A stretch of 64,000 nt of DNA from Undaria pinnatifida (taxonomy: Eukaryota; Sar; Phaeophyceae; Laminariales; Alariaceae). Below the pieces are notes generated by a model. That model was not told the DNA's origin, made no database searches, and worked only from the letters and a program-made list of their open reading frames with translations. The stretch is from NCBI GenBank assembly GCA_012845835.1, contig JABAKD010000005.1, positions 13,577,205 to 13,641,204 of the forward strand, in the 5' to 3' direction. How positions within the stretch are numbered: position 1 is the stretch's first letter; every line of letters starts with the position of its first letter. The position numbers and the translations under genes are program-made. Below, one piece after another: positions 1 to 26,000 of the stretch.

Positions 1-30
1 GCGAACGTTTGTTTCAAAATAAAGTACGCG

Positions 31-330
31 TGCTATGATCGACAGAGGTACACGTTTTTTTGGCGAACATGGTTTCTGAATCACGGGGCTCCTTGACCAA
101 TAATCGTCGGAAAAAAAAAAATAATATGCCATTTTTTTGGCATGATTCTCGTCGTGTACCTAGGGCATGGGACTTTTCATCCGGTAGCAGGTTTGCTTTT
201 TTCCAAATCAGTTTTTGGGAGAGGTCTTAACCCCTTTAGAGCCCCCACATCCCTCCCTATACTAACTTAAGGGGATATTGTTCCCAAATTGAGGAACCTC
301 AGAAAAAACAATGGTTGGTGCACCCGTACC
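31..330 (-). mobile_element. MITE copy, TGCTACGACAGAGG family (degenerate)
   Basis: Starts GTGCTATGATCGACAGAGGT and carries the same inner blocks as the copy at 1964-2311 but reversed: a GGCATGATTCTCGTCGTG-type block, then TTAACCCCTTTAGAGCCCCC. The far end has decayed. Confidence 0.6.
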
Positions 331-1004
331 GTGTGGCACTCGACTACATCCCCATTTCTGCAAGACGCGCTGCAGGCGATTTCATAAAATTACTCTCACG
401 ACGTCAGCCGTGAGTTCCACGAATTTAGGGTATTTTGCACGCGCGCAGCAAGAATCGCTGCATGCGATATTTTTGCGGCGCGCTGTTTCGCCGTAGGCGA
501 AAACTAATTTGGGCTGCTCTTTAGCTTGTTTTCGGGACGCAAGCGGGTTCATCATAGGTATTGTTTCTGGATTGTATAATAGCACAACGAGGACGAAACA
601 GGCTGAATGCCCCCTAGACTTGGCTAGCGCGCGAGTGTTCCAGCAAAAACACGCTCAGCTCTGCCTGAGTCAATCTAAAGATGAACCAGCCGGCAAAAAA
701 CGTGCCTCGAAACTCTTCTTGGGGCGTACGTTAGCGCTAATATCGCCGATTTTTTCTGCGGGGTGCCCGACACACCTCGAGCGCGTGTTTCGCGCAGCGA
801 AGCAGCGAAGCACGGGGCTAACGCCTATATTGTATTCCCTGGTGTCCATGTCTTTCACTTCAACTACGTATTATAGCGAGTGTTCACAGCCGGCGTCGAG
901 GCATACCACTAAGTATCGCGCATGCAGGCAGGTGCTACTAGGAATAAATGAGTACAAATACCACAAAACGTATCCGACGTCGCCATGGTTTATTCACGTT
1001 CCGT

Positions 1005-1250
1005 GAAATTCCATCCATGGCGGGCGCTTTCTAGGCAAAATTCCCGTGATTCCCCGTGGTGGCTACAACTAGTTCCCGCGGAAAGAGTTCTCGTGGTGGC
1101 CGGTTCCCGCAGGAAGGTTTCCCATAGTGGCCAGTTCCCGTCCGAAAAATCCCGCCAATTCCCGTGGTGGCCGGTTGCCGAACAAAAATTACCGTGAATT
1201 CCCGTCGGGCCTAATTCCCGCAGGAAAAGCTTCCAACATCAAAAATCGTT
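1005..1250. repeat. Minisatellite, TTCCCGTGGTGGCC units
   Basis: About six imperfect units of roughly 30-35 bp with the core ATTCCCGTGGTGGCCGGTTC, inside the last UBA1 intron. Confidence 0.7.
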
Positions 1251-1763
1251 CCCGAGGCCTGCCCTGAAAAACAAACGCATTTTAGTACACACAAAAAAGA
1301 ACTCGACGAAGGCTATTTCTTGCCACAGATTTTGCACGTGCTCGGGCATAATTTCTGCCCATGTTTGGACATGTTTGAAAATCTGAGCCTGTCAATTTCC
1401 CCCCTATTTATAGCGGTCAGCATGATACCAACCATGTGGCATTTGGGTTGTTGTTGAATGAAGGATTCGCTGGGCTCGAAACATGGCACTTGCAACGTGA
1501 ACCAGCCAATAGGAGTTGAGGCAGTAAAACATGTTACTCATGATCACAACACAATCAAAATCATCAACATACTGAAAATGAAAATAAACGAAAACGATCA
1601 TCTCATATACGCACACGGCAAGGCTGTGCTGGGAGTTGAGGTAGTGGTAACATCATGACCATAATCACAATGGCAACTGCAACCACAATGAAATCACGAC
1701 GACAACGACAATGACACCAAAAACAAATACTAAACAGACAACTATCATACAAGCAAGGCTTAC

Positions 1764-16174
<14,411 letters not shown>

Positions 16175-16549
16175 GGTTTTCACCCTGACATGCACAAGGC
16201 CACGGTATCGATTTGCAGTAATCAGTAACTACAACCAACATTATTTTCGTACAGGTCGACTGTTTTGTGCCCGCTACAGACCTCCTCCGCTCTAGCCTTG
16301 CTCTGGGCAAAGATGGCGTCGGATCGATGGTGAATTCGACGATGGGTTTTGCCAGACTGGGAAAAAAACCAACGTCGGCCCTGTGGACGCCGTTCTTTAG
16401 TTCGACATCTCCTGGCGTTTGCATTGTTGCTACTGATGCGTGCTGCTACTACTACTGCTGTGTTGTACGTGTGATAGGTACTGGTGCATGCATTTTCCGC
16501 TTTCAGGTGCACATTTCCAAGAATATGTCCTGTAGGCTTTGTGGATTCC

Positions 16550-16880
16550 GGGTAAGGGTATGGGAAATTTACAGAACATCCAGCAGTTTCGGGTACGGGT
16601 ATGGAAGTGCTACATAACTCCCAGAACTTTAGGGTATTGTGGCACGGGCGTACAGAACTCACAGAAGTCCCGGGCGGGTACAAAAAGTGCTGTACCCGTA
16701 CCCCGGGTATTGTGGCACGGGGTGTACAGAACCCACAGAAGTTTCGGGTACGGGAATGAATGTCCTACAGAACTCACAGAGGTTCCGGGTAAGGGTATGA
16801 AAGTCTTACAGAACTTCCAGAAGTTCCGGGTATTGTGGCACGGGCGTACATAACTTACACAAGTTCCGGGTACGCGTAAT
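16550..16880. repeat. Minisatellite, ACAGAACTCACAGAAGTTCC units
   Basis: About six units of 45-60 bp built on ACAGAACTCACAGAAGTTCC and GGGTATTGTGGCACGGG. A second, looser group lies at 17650-17950. Confidence 0.85.
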
Positions 16881-17962
16881 ACCCGGGAAAACGCACATCA
16901 CCTCGGGGGAGGAGTTCGATTGGAAGTCGAGGATTTCATCCGACTTGCATGGCATGTTCTCACTGGGTCAAACGTCCCCGAGGCAATCCGTCGTAGCTTT
17001 TAAGGGCATTCAGTATTATAAAAAAAAACACCACCGAGAGAGGCGATAAATCGTGAACCTCATTGAGTGGCGACCGGGGCAACAGCCGCGCTCACGGTGA
17101 CTGTTCTGTAACATATCACATCATAGCGTACCCCGGCTGTGGCGCCTCAAAAAAAAGAATGGCGATCGCAAGCCCAATTTAGGCACCAGCTCGATAAGCC
17201 AAGTGCCACGACAAATAAGCGAAGCTACCCAAAGCACAGAGGATACTTGGAAGACGTCGATGATAGCTGCTTCGCCGTCACGGTAGATCTGCATTATTCC
17301 GATCGGGAAAAAAAACTCTGACAATACGCAATACGTGGTTTCTCGATAGGAGCCAAATTCGTATGAAAACGTTTCCACGTTTCCACCAAATCGAATCAAA
17401 TTCACTTCGATTCATAAAAAAAAAGAATATTTCGATTCAAAAGTGTCCTTCGTTAATACGTGCCCCTTAGAAACGAAAGAAACATGTACAGGACCTACTA
17501 TTAATACTAGAAAAATACACTGCTGTAGGTGCTACTTTCTTTTTTTGTATGATATAATATGACTGCTGCTGTTCGGTGTTCGGTTTGCGTCACTGGCAAG
17601 ACATGACATCATAACAAAATACATAATAATACTTAAACACTCTTTGGGTTGAGAAAACAGAATGAATACACGGGCTCCCCGGGTATTGTAACAGGTATTT
17701 CCGTACACCGGGTATTGTGCCAGTCTTACAGAAGTCACAGAAGATCCGGGCGATGGTATGGGGATTTTACAGAACTTACAGAAATTCCGTGTACGGTACG
17801 GAAATGTTACATGACCCACAAGGCATACAGAACTCACAAGAGTTATAAAAACTTTATACCCGTACCCCGGATATTTGTGGCACTGGCGTACAGAACTCCC
17901 GGGGCAATACCCGCGGTAAAATACCCCGGGTATGGTATGTACGTACCCTACAGCACCATATT

Positions 17963-18175
17963 TCAGGGAAGATCTGTATGATCTAGCTCATGTTACCCGG
18001 TAGGAGCCGTACGATCTGCATTATCTCGCACATGCTGACGGGGTTGGATCTGTACTCTAGATACACAGATCCTGTACAAAATATCATAACGGCAGCTAGA
18101 GGATCTACGGTAGATGATATATATATGATCCATACGATGAATATGATCCAGATCGTGATCTGTCAGAGCTGTGCT
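17963..18175 (-). repeat. GATCT-rich dispersed repeat, copy 2 (inverted)
   Basis: Reverse complement of the copy at 14655-14880: AAGATCTGTATGATCTAGCT then CATGTTACCCGGTAGG are matched there. Confidence 0.72.
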
Positions 18176-19029
18176 GTGGTCGAAAGCGGTCCCTCTCTTT
18201 TCACACCGTGTGGATTACGAAAGAAACTCACATCGCTCGTATGATATATCAGCAGTCAAGCTTAGCACAGCAGCAGCTGCATATGGTACCAGAGAAATAT
18301 ACCAATAAACCAGATTATCACAGCAGGACAATGCTCTTACGCCAGCACTGCCACGTGGGCTGGTCTGGTTGGCTGGTCTGTGGTTGAGGTACAGTAACGT
18401 TTTATACTCAGCATACCGTAACAACTTTCTTCCACTCCAGAGTGACTGGACCATGCCCTGTGACCACGGAATTGACTATTCGAGTTTATGTGACAAAAAT
18501 AACAACAACAGCAGCAGTAGAGTAGGCGTATGCAGAAATAGCTGAATACCTGGTAGCACATACCCTGGCGAATACTACCGGTAGTACACCACCGGTGCCA
18601 CACAGCATAACATCGTTGATGGCCGTCATATGAATATGATCGCACTGTAGACTCAAGAATATGAGGAGTAGCGCCGCGGCAGCCAACACCAAGAGCAATG
18701 ATACCCGAAGTATTGAACGTGAACGCTTGGTATTGGGCCCTTGGCCACGGTGTCGACATGTGTCCCTTAGGGCTACTACTGGCGACTCGACTCTGGACAC
18801 GTGAATCTTGAAGCAAAAACACCGCTGTAGCAATATGTTACATAGTATAGCTGTCGCTAGGGAATCTCGCAGAAAGATACACGCATATGTCGCCAACTTG
18901 TACGAGTTGATGGTCCGCGGACATTTCCGGCCAACTCAAGAGGGATCCCTATGTTTTCGCGTCGGCAAAATTAGACACTCGCATTCGCTCAATATATATA
19001 TATATATATACTGCTGTACTTGTACCGGC

Positions 19030-19292
19030 GACGCGTGCTACGATAGAGGTGTACTACTTTTTTTCTGAGGTTCTTCATTTTCGGAGCTTTTAAGACCTTT
19101 CTTGACCCAAAAACTCATTTGGAAAAAAAATAAACCTGCTTTGTCGCGGATGAAAAATCCCATGGCCTGGGTACACGACGAGAATCATGCAAAAAAATAC
19201 CAATTTTCCGACGAATTTCGGGTTACGGAGCGCCGTCGTTCAGAAACCATTTAGGCCAAAAAAAGGTACACCTCTGTCGTAGCATGCCATTC
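19030..19292 (+). mobile_element. MITE, TGCTACGACAGAGG family
   Basis: Left end GCTACGATAGAGGTGTAC, right end GTACACCTCTGTCGTAGC. About 260 bp, with the inner block CATGGCCTGGGTACACGACG then AGAATCATGC shared with the copies at 31-330 and 1964-2311. Confidence 0.82.
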
Positions 19293-19744
19293 GTACCCCT
19301 ATCACTATAACAAAAAAAATACTAGTAGCACAATGCCCTACGAACCAGAGCCTTCGTTAGGCATGCTCTCCGTTCCCCAAAAAGAAGACAACACTGATAT
19401 CAGCAGTAGCAGCACTGGAAGCAGAGTGTCACACAAAGATTGGTTCAAAATGAAAGGCGGCGAAATATAAGACTTGAGAGGGGGGAAAAAACCGACCTAA
19501 AACGAACATAACAAGAATCGGCCACACGACGCAGCCGGGTCCGCGCGCGGGGGGGGGGGGTGAGTGGGGTGTCCGCGCTGCAATGCAAAGGAGAACTGCC
19601 GCACGACGCGCGCTCAGCACGGCGATGCCCGTACTGCTGCATGCCCTTCCGAGGCGCTTGGTAAAATATTCCACTTACGCACTTGTTTTGGTAGCTACAC
19701 ATGAGCTCCAGATACGTCCGCCCTTTTGGGTTCCAAATAGAATT

Positions 19745-19950
19745 GGGGTCCCCCGATAAGGCGGTATCCCGATATAAGGCGGTATCCCGATATAAGGCGG
19801 TATCCCGATATAAGGCGGTCAAAATCGCTTGGCGCGGCTATTAGTAGGGAATTGCACTCACAACCCGGAAATAATAAGGCGATTTTCCCCAACAAGGCGG
19901 TCGTTTTGCTCTCTATACAATACCACACCACCGCCTTACTGGAGGACCCC
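19745..19950 (+). mobile_element. TAAGGCGGT MITE, copy 3
   Basis: Left end GGGGTCCCCCGATAAGGCGG, right end CCGCCTTACTGGAGGACCCC, good terminal inverted repeats. A 17-bp unit GGTATCCCGATATAAGG is present in triplicate just inside the left end. Confidence 0.87.
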
Positions 19951-20215
19951 TACTTCTGTGGTCGTGTATCATACTATTTGGTCAACCTTTTGGGGTTTCT
20001 AAATGGGGCTCATCTATACCAAAAACATGAAAAAATACAATTCAGCTGCGAGATCGGCCAAAAAGGATTTCGGTCAAAACCCAACTCTGCAAGCTGCGTG
20101 TGGTACTTCGTTGTGAAAACCCTCGTAAAGGACACAGGTCGGCGAATGCCCTGCTAATGCCAGGGTCAACAGGACGAAGACGTTCAGCCTTGCCCTGTGC
20201 ACGGAAATATATAAC

Positions 20216-21095
20216 CCGCACTGAGCAGGATGGACCAAGGACGAAAGAAGATAAGTGCGCCGAACCGTCTGGGAAGAGCGTGCAGGAGTGCCGCCGTCAG
20301 TACTCTGTGCGCGTGTCGTATACACGCCTCCTTACAACATCGCGCCCCGAAAAAAACCTCTCTACCCCGCAGCACCCCGGGCGGCTTTCTTGTGTGGCCG
20401 ATTATGCCTAATCGCCATTTTTATTTTTCTTGACATTTTTTTCCCCATTGCAGTCAGCCCAAAAGGGGTTTGATAATCCTGCACCAAGGCTTAGATATTT
20501 GATGGACATGTTCCGCGCCTCCAGACACGAGTACAACTATAGCAGCATCACAGGAAGCAAAATGCCGCACAACGGCGGTTGCAAAAAAAGGCGATGGCTA
20601 TCAATACTAACTATGGACCCTTCTGGGGCTTCCGAGAAAAAACAAACGCCCAAACAAAAGCCCAAACAAAATAACTTTATTACAGGATCGGTCACACGAA
20701 AGCAGCCGGATTTGCTTGAATACAGGGGGGGGGGGGGGGAGGTGTCCACGCTTCTGCGATGCAAGGAGAACTGCCATACGACACGGGCGCAGCATGGTGA
20801 TACTCGCGCTGCTGCAAGCAGTTCCGAGGAGCTTGACAAGATAAGATCACACTTGCACTCGTGTTGTGTTTGGGGTGCGATACACGTCCCAAAAAAACTA
20901 ATCCACGAGGATAAGCGCGATCAACCGTCCACGAAGGGCGTGCAGAAGCGGTGAGCGTCAAAGTCATGCTGTGAGCGTGTCGTGTACCAGGTACCAGGTA
21001 CATCGTAATGGTAGATAGCTCCTCTTAACATAGCACTTCCGACACCCTTCCTATCATACCCAGCTGCAGCCCGGGCTGCTTCGTGTGCCTGATTT
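20216..21095. repeat. Two diverged copies of a longer dispersed element
   Basis: 20216-20400 and 20880-21095 share the GAGCGTGCAG...GCGTGTCGTGTAC part and a GGGCTGCTTCGTGTGCC-like end. 20725-20862 pairs with 19535-19690 (AAGGAGAACTGCC.CACGAC, then TTCCGAGG.GCTTG). The element type is unknown. Confidence 0.55.
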
Positions 21096-21219
21096 TCTCT
21101 GTACCATACAACGTAACTTTTCTCCCGTCTTCGGCATGTTTCCCCCCTCAAGTTCCAACTGCCGTAGGAAAGGAAGGGTGCGCGTGTGCTCGTTATCCGC
21201 TGGCATGCTACGCATGAAA

Positions 21220-21268
21220 TGAATGTTGACCTGAAATTCGTCGAACTCACGGCTGACGTCCTTGAAAT
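21220..21268 (+). repeat. ELTADV repeat
   Basis: Contains AAATTCGTCGAACTCACGGC then TGACGTCCTTGAAATG. From its ATG it reads MNVDLKFVELTADVLEM. Other copies lie at 367-432 (minus), 21385-21442, 37136-37190, 39800-39868, 41795-41843 and 53190-53245. Confidence 0.85.
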
Positions 21269-21384
21269 GTTATTTATAAAATATGTATATTCGTATATAC
21301 CTGGTATATGTGTTTGTTTAATATGACCCCTCCCATTATGAAAAAACCCACCCACATAGTATATTACAAGTACCAACAACGCAG

Positions 21385-21442
21385 CTTGCAATGAGTATTG
21401 ACCCGAAATTCATAAGACTCACGGCTGACGTCCTTGAAATAT
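21385..21442 (+). repeat. ELTADV repeat
   Basis: Reads MSIDPKFIRLTADVLEI, preceded by AGTACCAACAACGCAGCTTG, a lead-in shared with the copy at 39800. Confidence 0.85.
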
Positions 21443-22978
21443 GTTTATGAAATGTATAGCAGGGTTTACGATACTCGTGTGTAGCTTTTTTTACCGCAAT
21501 TAGTCTGAAGTGCGGGCTTGCACATTTTTGTTTTTTGTCCGCGTGCTCATTGCGGTCGGCATTGCATGGCCAAACCACCCAAGGCCGTATTTGCAATGAG
21601 CTTCCTCTGTCTCGTACATATTTAATAGTTTGTGACCACAGAGCTCGTCTCTCTACAGCAGTAGTAGGAGAAGGCGTCGGCACGGGCACTGGTTATGCTG
21701 GATGTAGACGGGTGGAAACACCAGTTTAACGTGAGTAACACACACCGGGTATCATGCAATAATCTTCGATGGTTGCATGCGACGGTGACACGGAGCGGTT
21801 ATAACATGACCATGGACAAGTGAAGGAACAAACAGGGAGGCATGTACCGGAGGTGTTGAACAACGGACAAAGCATTACCGATCTATGGTACTAGTACATC
21901 GTAACATAGCATACCCTGGTGAGGCGAACAGACGAATTCGTGGCTTCGCGGGAATGTTGTTCTTGCTCCTCAAGAGAGCGGGGATAACATGAGGCAACAA
22001 CAAGGCCACCCATATGTTGAAGGGCCACTCACAGCGTCGCAGCAGTAGACGGAGCAAGGGGGGAGAAGCAGCTCTGGTATGTGGTGCCCTCGTCCCTCGT
22101 CTTTCCGGCCCTGCTTGCTGCTTGAATGGTTAATTAACACGTCTATACGCGGGCCGCATCCTTGCAACCCTACAAACAACCTTCTACTGGATTGTGAGCA
22201 AGTGCAGCCCTTGCAGCACACAAACGTAATCTACAGCAAGCACCATTTTGATAAACGTAGCTGAATGGCACCACTCACACGGCTCTGCAACCTACCGGAA
22301 AGGGCAGGAGAACGGCTCACAGCCGCAAGAGCCAGCCAAGGTTCCAGAAAAATCACAGTTCTCGCCCAGGGCAAGAAATCGACGGCGCTGACGTGCAACG
22401 TTTCTAGCACCGACGTATTCAAGCACAAGCAGTGCGATTGCAATGACAGCGGGCCTAGCGCGCTTCTTTGTTGGACGCTATGTTGGGCTAGGAGGTGGAT
22501 GCCATACTGGGGGGCAAAACTAGGCAACTCTTAAGGGGGGTATATAGTCTAATGGAGTAAAAGGCGATGCGTGTTCGATCTTCGCACACCTCTTTGCAGC
22601 AGGCTCGGCCACCGTCTTTGCTGTAGGGGAGGAGATTGCTCTGCCTCCGTCTACCGTAGTCCTTTGCAGTCAGCGTCGATCTGTCGTGAGTCAGTTGCAC
22701 GGTGTTGCAAGTCGTCCGCGCCAGTCTCTCGTTTCCAGCGTTGGTTGTGTCTATGGCTCTCTTTAGAAAAGGTTGGATGGAAAAAGCCTCGCATGCCTCT
22801 ATAAATTATTTACCTCAAACTTTGAGGGGAAGTACCAGTATTAAAATTCCCGCGATAAACATGCCTTCCAATTTTCGAAACACGTAATAAAATATCGGGT
22901 ATATCTCTTGCTCGACCACTTTTTGCCGCTGGCAACACACTCGCTCAAGAAACAACGCCAGGGGAAAAACAAGGAGAC

Positions 22979-23025
22979 ATGCCGGAACCGGCGTCTTTGG
23001 CAGATGAGAACCCCGTCGCAAAAGC
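22979..23025 (+). CDS. UBAC2: UBAC2-like exon 1 (probable start)
   Basis: ATG then MPEPASLADENPVAK plus a split alanine codon, donor GC|GTGAGT. The NPVAKA run resembles the N-terminus of plant RBL18-type proteins. Linked to the rest only by phase and family resemblance. Confidence 0.5.
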
Positions 23026-26000
23026 GTGAGTGACTTCACCTGACGAAAATAAATTCGCACACAAACGCTCGAGTACCTACATTTCTGATTGCTTCAGTCA
23101 AAACTGGACGAAGTCCAAAAGGGAATATTCGTACTACTTGAACCTTCAACCTTTAGTCCTCTCTGGAGAAAGAGGAGAGCTCAGGCTCGCAATGGAGCGA
23201 GGTAGAGCGACGTCGAGAAGACGGGGTGGGGTCTTGAGATGACTCTAGTGCGATGCGCCGCGGCGCGCTGCGTTGTTTCAGTTCTTGCGTTCTTGTGTTC
23301 GGCGGTGTATTTTATTTTTGGCGTTCTTCCGCTCTCTTTCAGAGATATCCATTCTCCACTCTGGACTTTCGACGTACGGAGAGAATCGTCGTAGACCCTA
23401 CCCCCCCCCCCCGACCCGGCGGCCCGACTCAGATGCATTTGTCTTTTTACGAATGGGTGTTTGCGCGACGTGCTTGAAAGTTGGGCAACAACATGCTTCA
23501 CGTAGCGAAGGCAGGACAGGCGATCGAGTGGACTGTTCTTGTTCATGCAGCAGTAGAATAGTATTGATCCCTCTATATACAGCACCGATTTAGTCGTAGT
23601 GCTGATTTAGTAGTGCTCGTTGCGCTCTAAACGAGGCGCCAGTGAAATCTCTTATTAATAGCACAGATGGGAATACCCAGTACCGTTACAGGCAGTCTAC
23701 GGAGTACCATCGCGCCGGTTGCCGCTCGAACAACAGGATAGTGCCGGAATTTCTGGCTGCATGCCGGCGATACGGAGAGGCCACTGCTGCTGCATACCTG
23801 TTGTGGTAGTTCACGTTTGATCACCGTGCACGGCCACGCACAGAAATCCTCAAGCCCCAAATTCGATAATCACTGACTGCTGCTGCTCAATCATAGCTCG
23901 GAGTATGGGCTAAACACGACAGCCGCAGAGCAGAGACTCGAACGGTGTGCTCGTGGCTGGTATCTCATAGGTCTGTAATTTGACTATTAATAAACGTCGC
24001 CAGCATCGTGCTGTAATTACCATCGATATGTTATAAATAGTTGCGCGCGGCATTTTTGCGAAGTTTAGCGTCGTTGTATCTGCCTATCGCGTTTGCGGTT
24101 CGACGTGAAGCCTTTCACAGTTTTGACAAGTTAGTTGGCTTACTTTGCCACCCAGCTACAGTAAGTAGTGGTCCGTCTATAATACAGGTTGAATAGTGCC
24201 GGTTGCCGGTATAGGGCCGGTTGTCGCTATAGTGCCTGTTGCCGCCACCGCCGTTGCTGCGTTGCCGTGGATACGCTACTTGCTTGCCTTTCGCCAATAC
24301 TTCCCCTGTTTTCATCGATATTGATTTACCAGTATTTATTTATTGCGTGCCGCGCGTTCCCTCCACTGACTGCTTCGGCACCAAGGGTTTGTGCTGTCGG
24401 TTTTGAAGCTGATTCTGCGTGAATACAGCAATATCGGGTAGGGAAGGAATTCCGCTTTGTGTCCGCTTTTTCTTCTGTCGGCAAAAGGTTTGTCGAAAAA
24501 TCTTATCACTCAATTGACAACGGAAGGAAGCTGAAAACTCTACCGGCAAAAAATCACACTCCATAGTTGTTACATGTTCCAACTTATGGAGACCTGGGTT
24601 TCCTTGGTTTGGAACGTATTTCGTGGCAACGCAGGAGGCGTGATTTGTGCGGAATAGGAGTAACCGTAATGAACCAGGTTTTCAATTCGGGATAGTGCAC
24701 AACACGTTGGTTGGGCTGTTTGTGTTGGACGACCCGCCACAAGAGACGTTCATCAAATACCGTGAACATGCACGAGATTCAAGCCCTCAGCCTGGACGAT
24801 TTGCCCGTGTGACGGAGGTATTTGATCGAGAGATGGACATGAGCATCAAATTCAGTGGTGGTTCCTCTTTAGCGCCGGTTGAGTAGCGCCGGTTTTCCTG
24901 CTACAGTGCCTGTGAAGTCGGTTGGTGCAAATGGGAACAACCAGTAGTGGCAGAATGCGGACTAGTGCCGGTTTCCACTATAGTGCCGTTATTTCGGGCT
25001 GGCACACACCGGCACTATAGAGGGACCATTGATGTATCACGAAGGTGCAGCTGGCATTTGCTACTGACTACCGCAAGCTGTTTTCCGGCATGGCCGCGGG
25101 GGACAAGGGGAACATGAACCGGACAGAGGTTATCACCCTGCTGCCGAGATCGTGGAAGGTACGGCAGCTCCTGGTTTTCCGAAGCTGCTGTGCGTTCCAT
25201 GATATCTGCGGCAAGGCTGGTAACGTCCGCCCGCGTCGCGTTCCCTTTCCCCCTCATGGCCGTGCCGGCATAGTGCGAGGTACAGTAGGTTGCGGGAAGG
25301 GAGCCTGCTGTATTCAGTATGTACCGGTATCGATGCAATACCCAATAGTGCCTGTGTCCGCTATACTGCAGGTATTGTTGGCTGACACATACCGACACTC
25401 TAGAGAGACCACCGCTGTCACACGAAGATGCAGCTGGCGTTGCGACTGACTTCCGCAAGCGTTTTTCCCGGCATGGCCGTGGAGGAAAATGAGAACGAGC
25501 GGGTAGAGGTTCTCACCCTGGCCGCCGAGACCATGGAAGGCGCAGCAGCTCCTAGGTCTCTGAAGTGGCTGTGCGTTCTATTACCTCGGCGGTTGGGTTG
25601 AGAACCTCTACCCGCTTTTATGTGTTTCTTTCCCCCGCCGGCCATGACAGCCTAATAGGTTGCGGGAGCCTGTAGCAGCTCCAGCTGCGTCTTCGTGACA
25701 TTTGGAGCGCCGTCGTTGTTTCGCAAAGCTCGCTCAAAATCCATCGTGACATGGCCGACTCGTCCAGGCGGAGGAGTGTACCCTTGAACCTTACCATTTC
25801 AAGGGTGTTTCCGGTAGAGTATACAAGGTTCCCGTTCGAGATGTAGTTGGCTTGGTATCCCGGGGGTGTCGCGTTCTTGAAAAGAGGTTACACAGGCGTT
25901 CCAGTGATGTGCCAGGTACGAGCTATTGCTTCCTGTGCTGCTGCTGTATGCTTCGTATGCATGGTGTGAGGTCCGATGATGGTGTGTGTGTTGACTGTTT

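Larger units (their letters stand above)
1..1763 (-). other. UBA1 intron 15, running to the window edge
   Basis: No exon was recognised here. The stretch holds an inverted-repeat element copy (31-330), an ELTADV repeat copy on the minus strand (367-432), about six units built on TTCCCGTGGTGGCCGG (1005-1250), and short copies of exon 15 sequence around 1505-1525 and 1621-1650. Confidence 0.6.
16175..22978. other. Spacer between the divergent UBA1 and UBAC2-like genes
   Basis: No gene was recognised. It holds CACAGAAGTTCCGGGTA arrays (16550-16880, 17650-17950), a GATCT repeat (17963-18175), a TGCTACG MITE (19030-19292), a TAAGGCGGT MITE (19745-19950), paired blocks 19535-19690 / 20725-20862 and 20216-20400 / 20880-21095, and two ELTADV repeats (21220-21442). 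Promoters of both genes must lie at its ends; no clear core elements were seen. Confidence 0.55.

Noticed and set aside
22541..22590. tRNA-like segment with TAGTCTAATGG and GTTCGATCT
   Set aside because: A-box and B-box resemblances are too close together and no cloverleaf forms.
23337..23372. A good acceptor TTTCAG at 23340 as the missing second UBAC2-like exon
   Set aside because: The downstream frame is not hydrophobic and meets a stop soon after.
24647..24886. A plus-strand frame reading TLVGLFVLDDPPQETFIKYR
   Set aside because: Looks somewhat protein-like but has no family resemblance, splice context or support in the other features.
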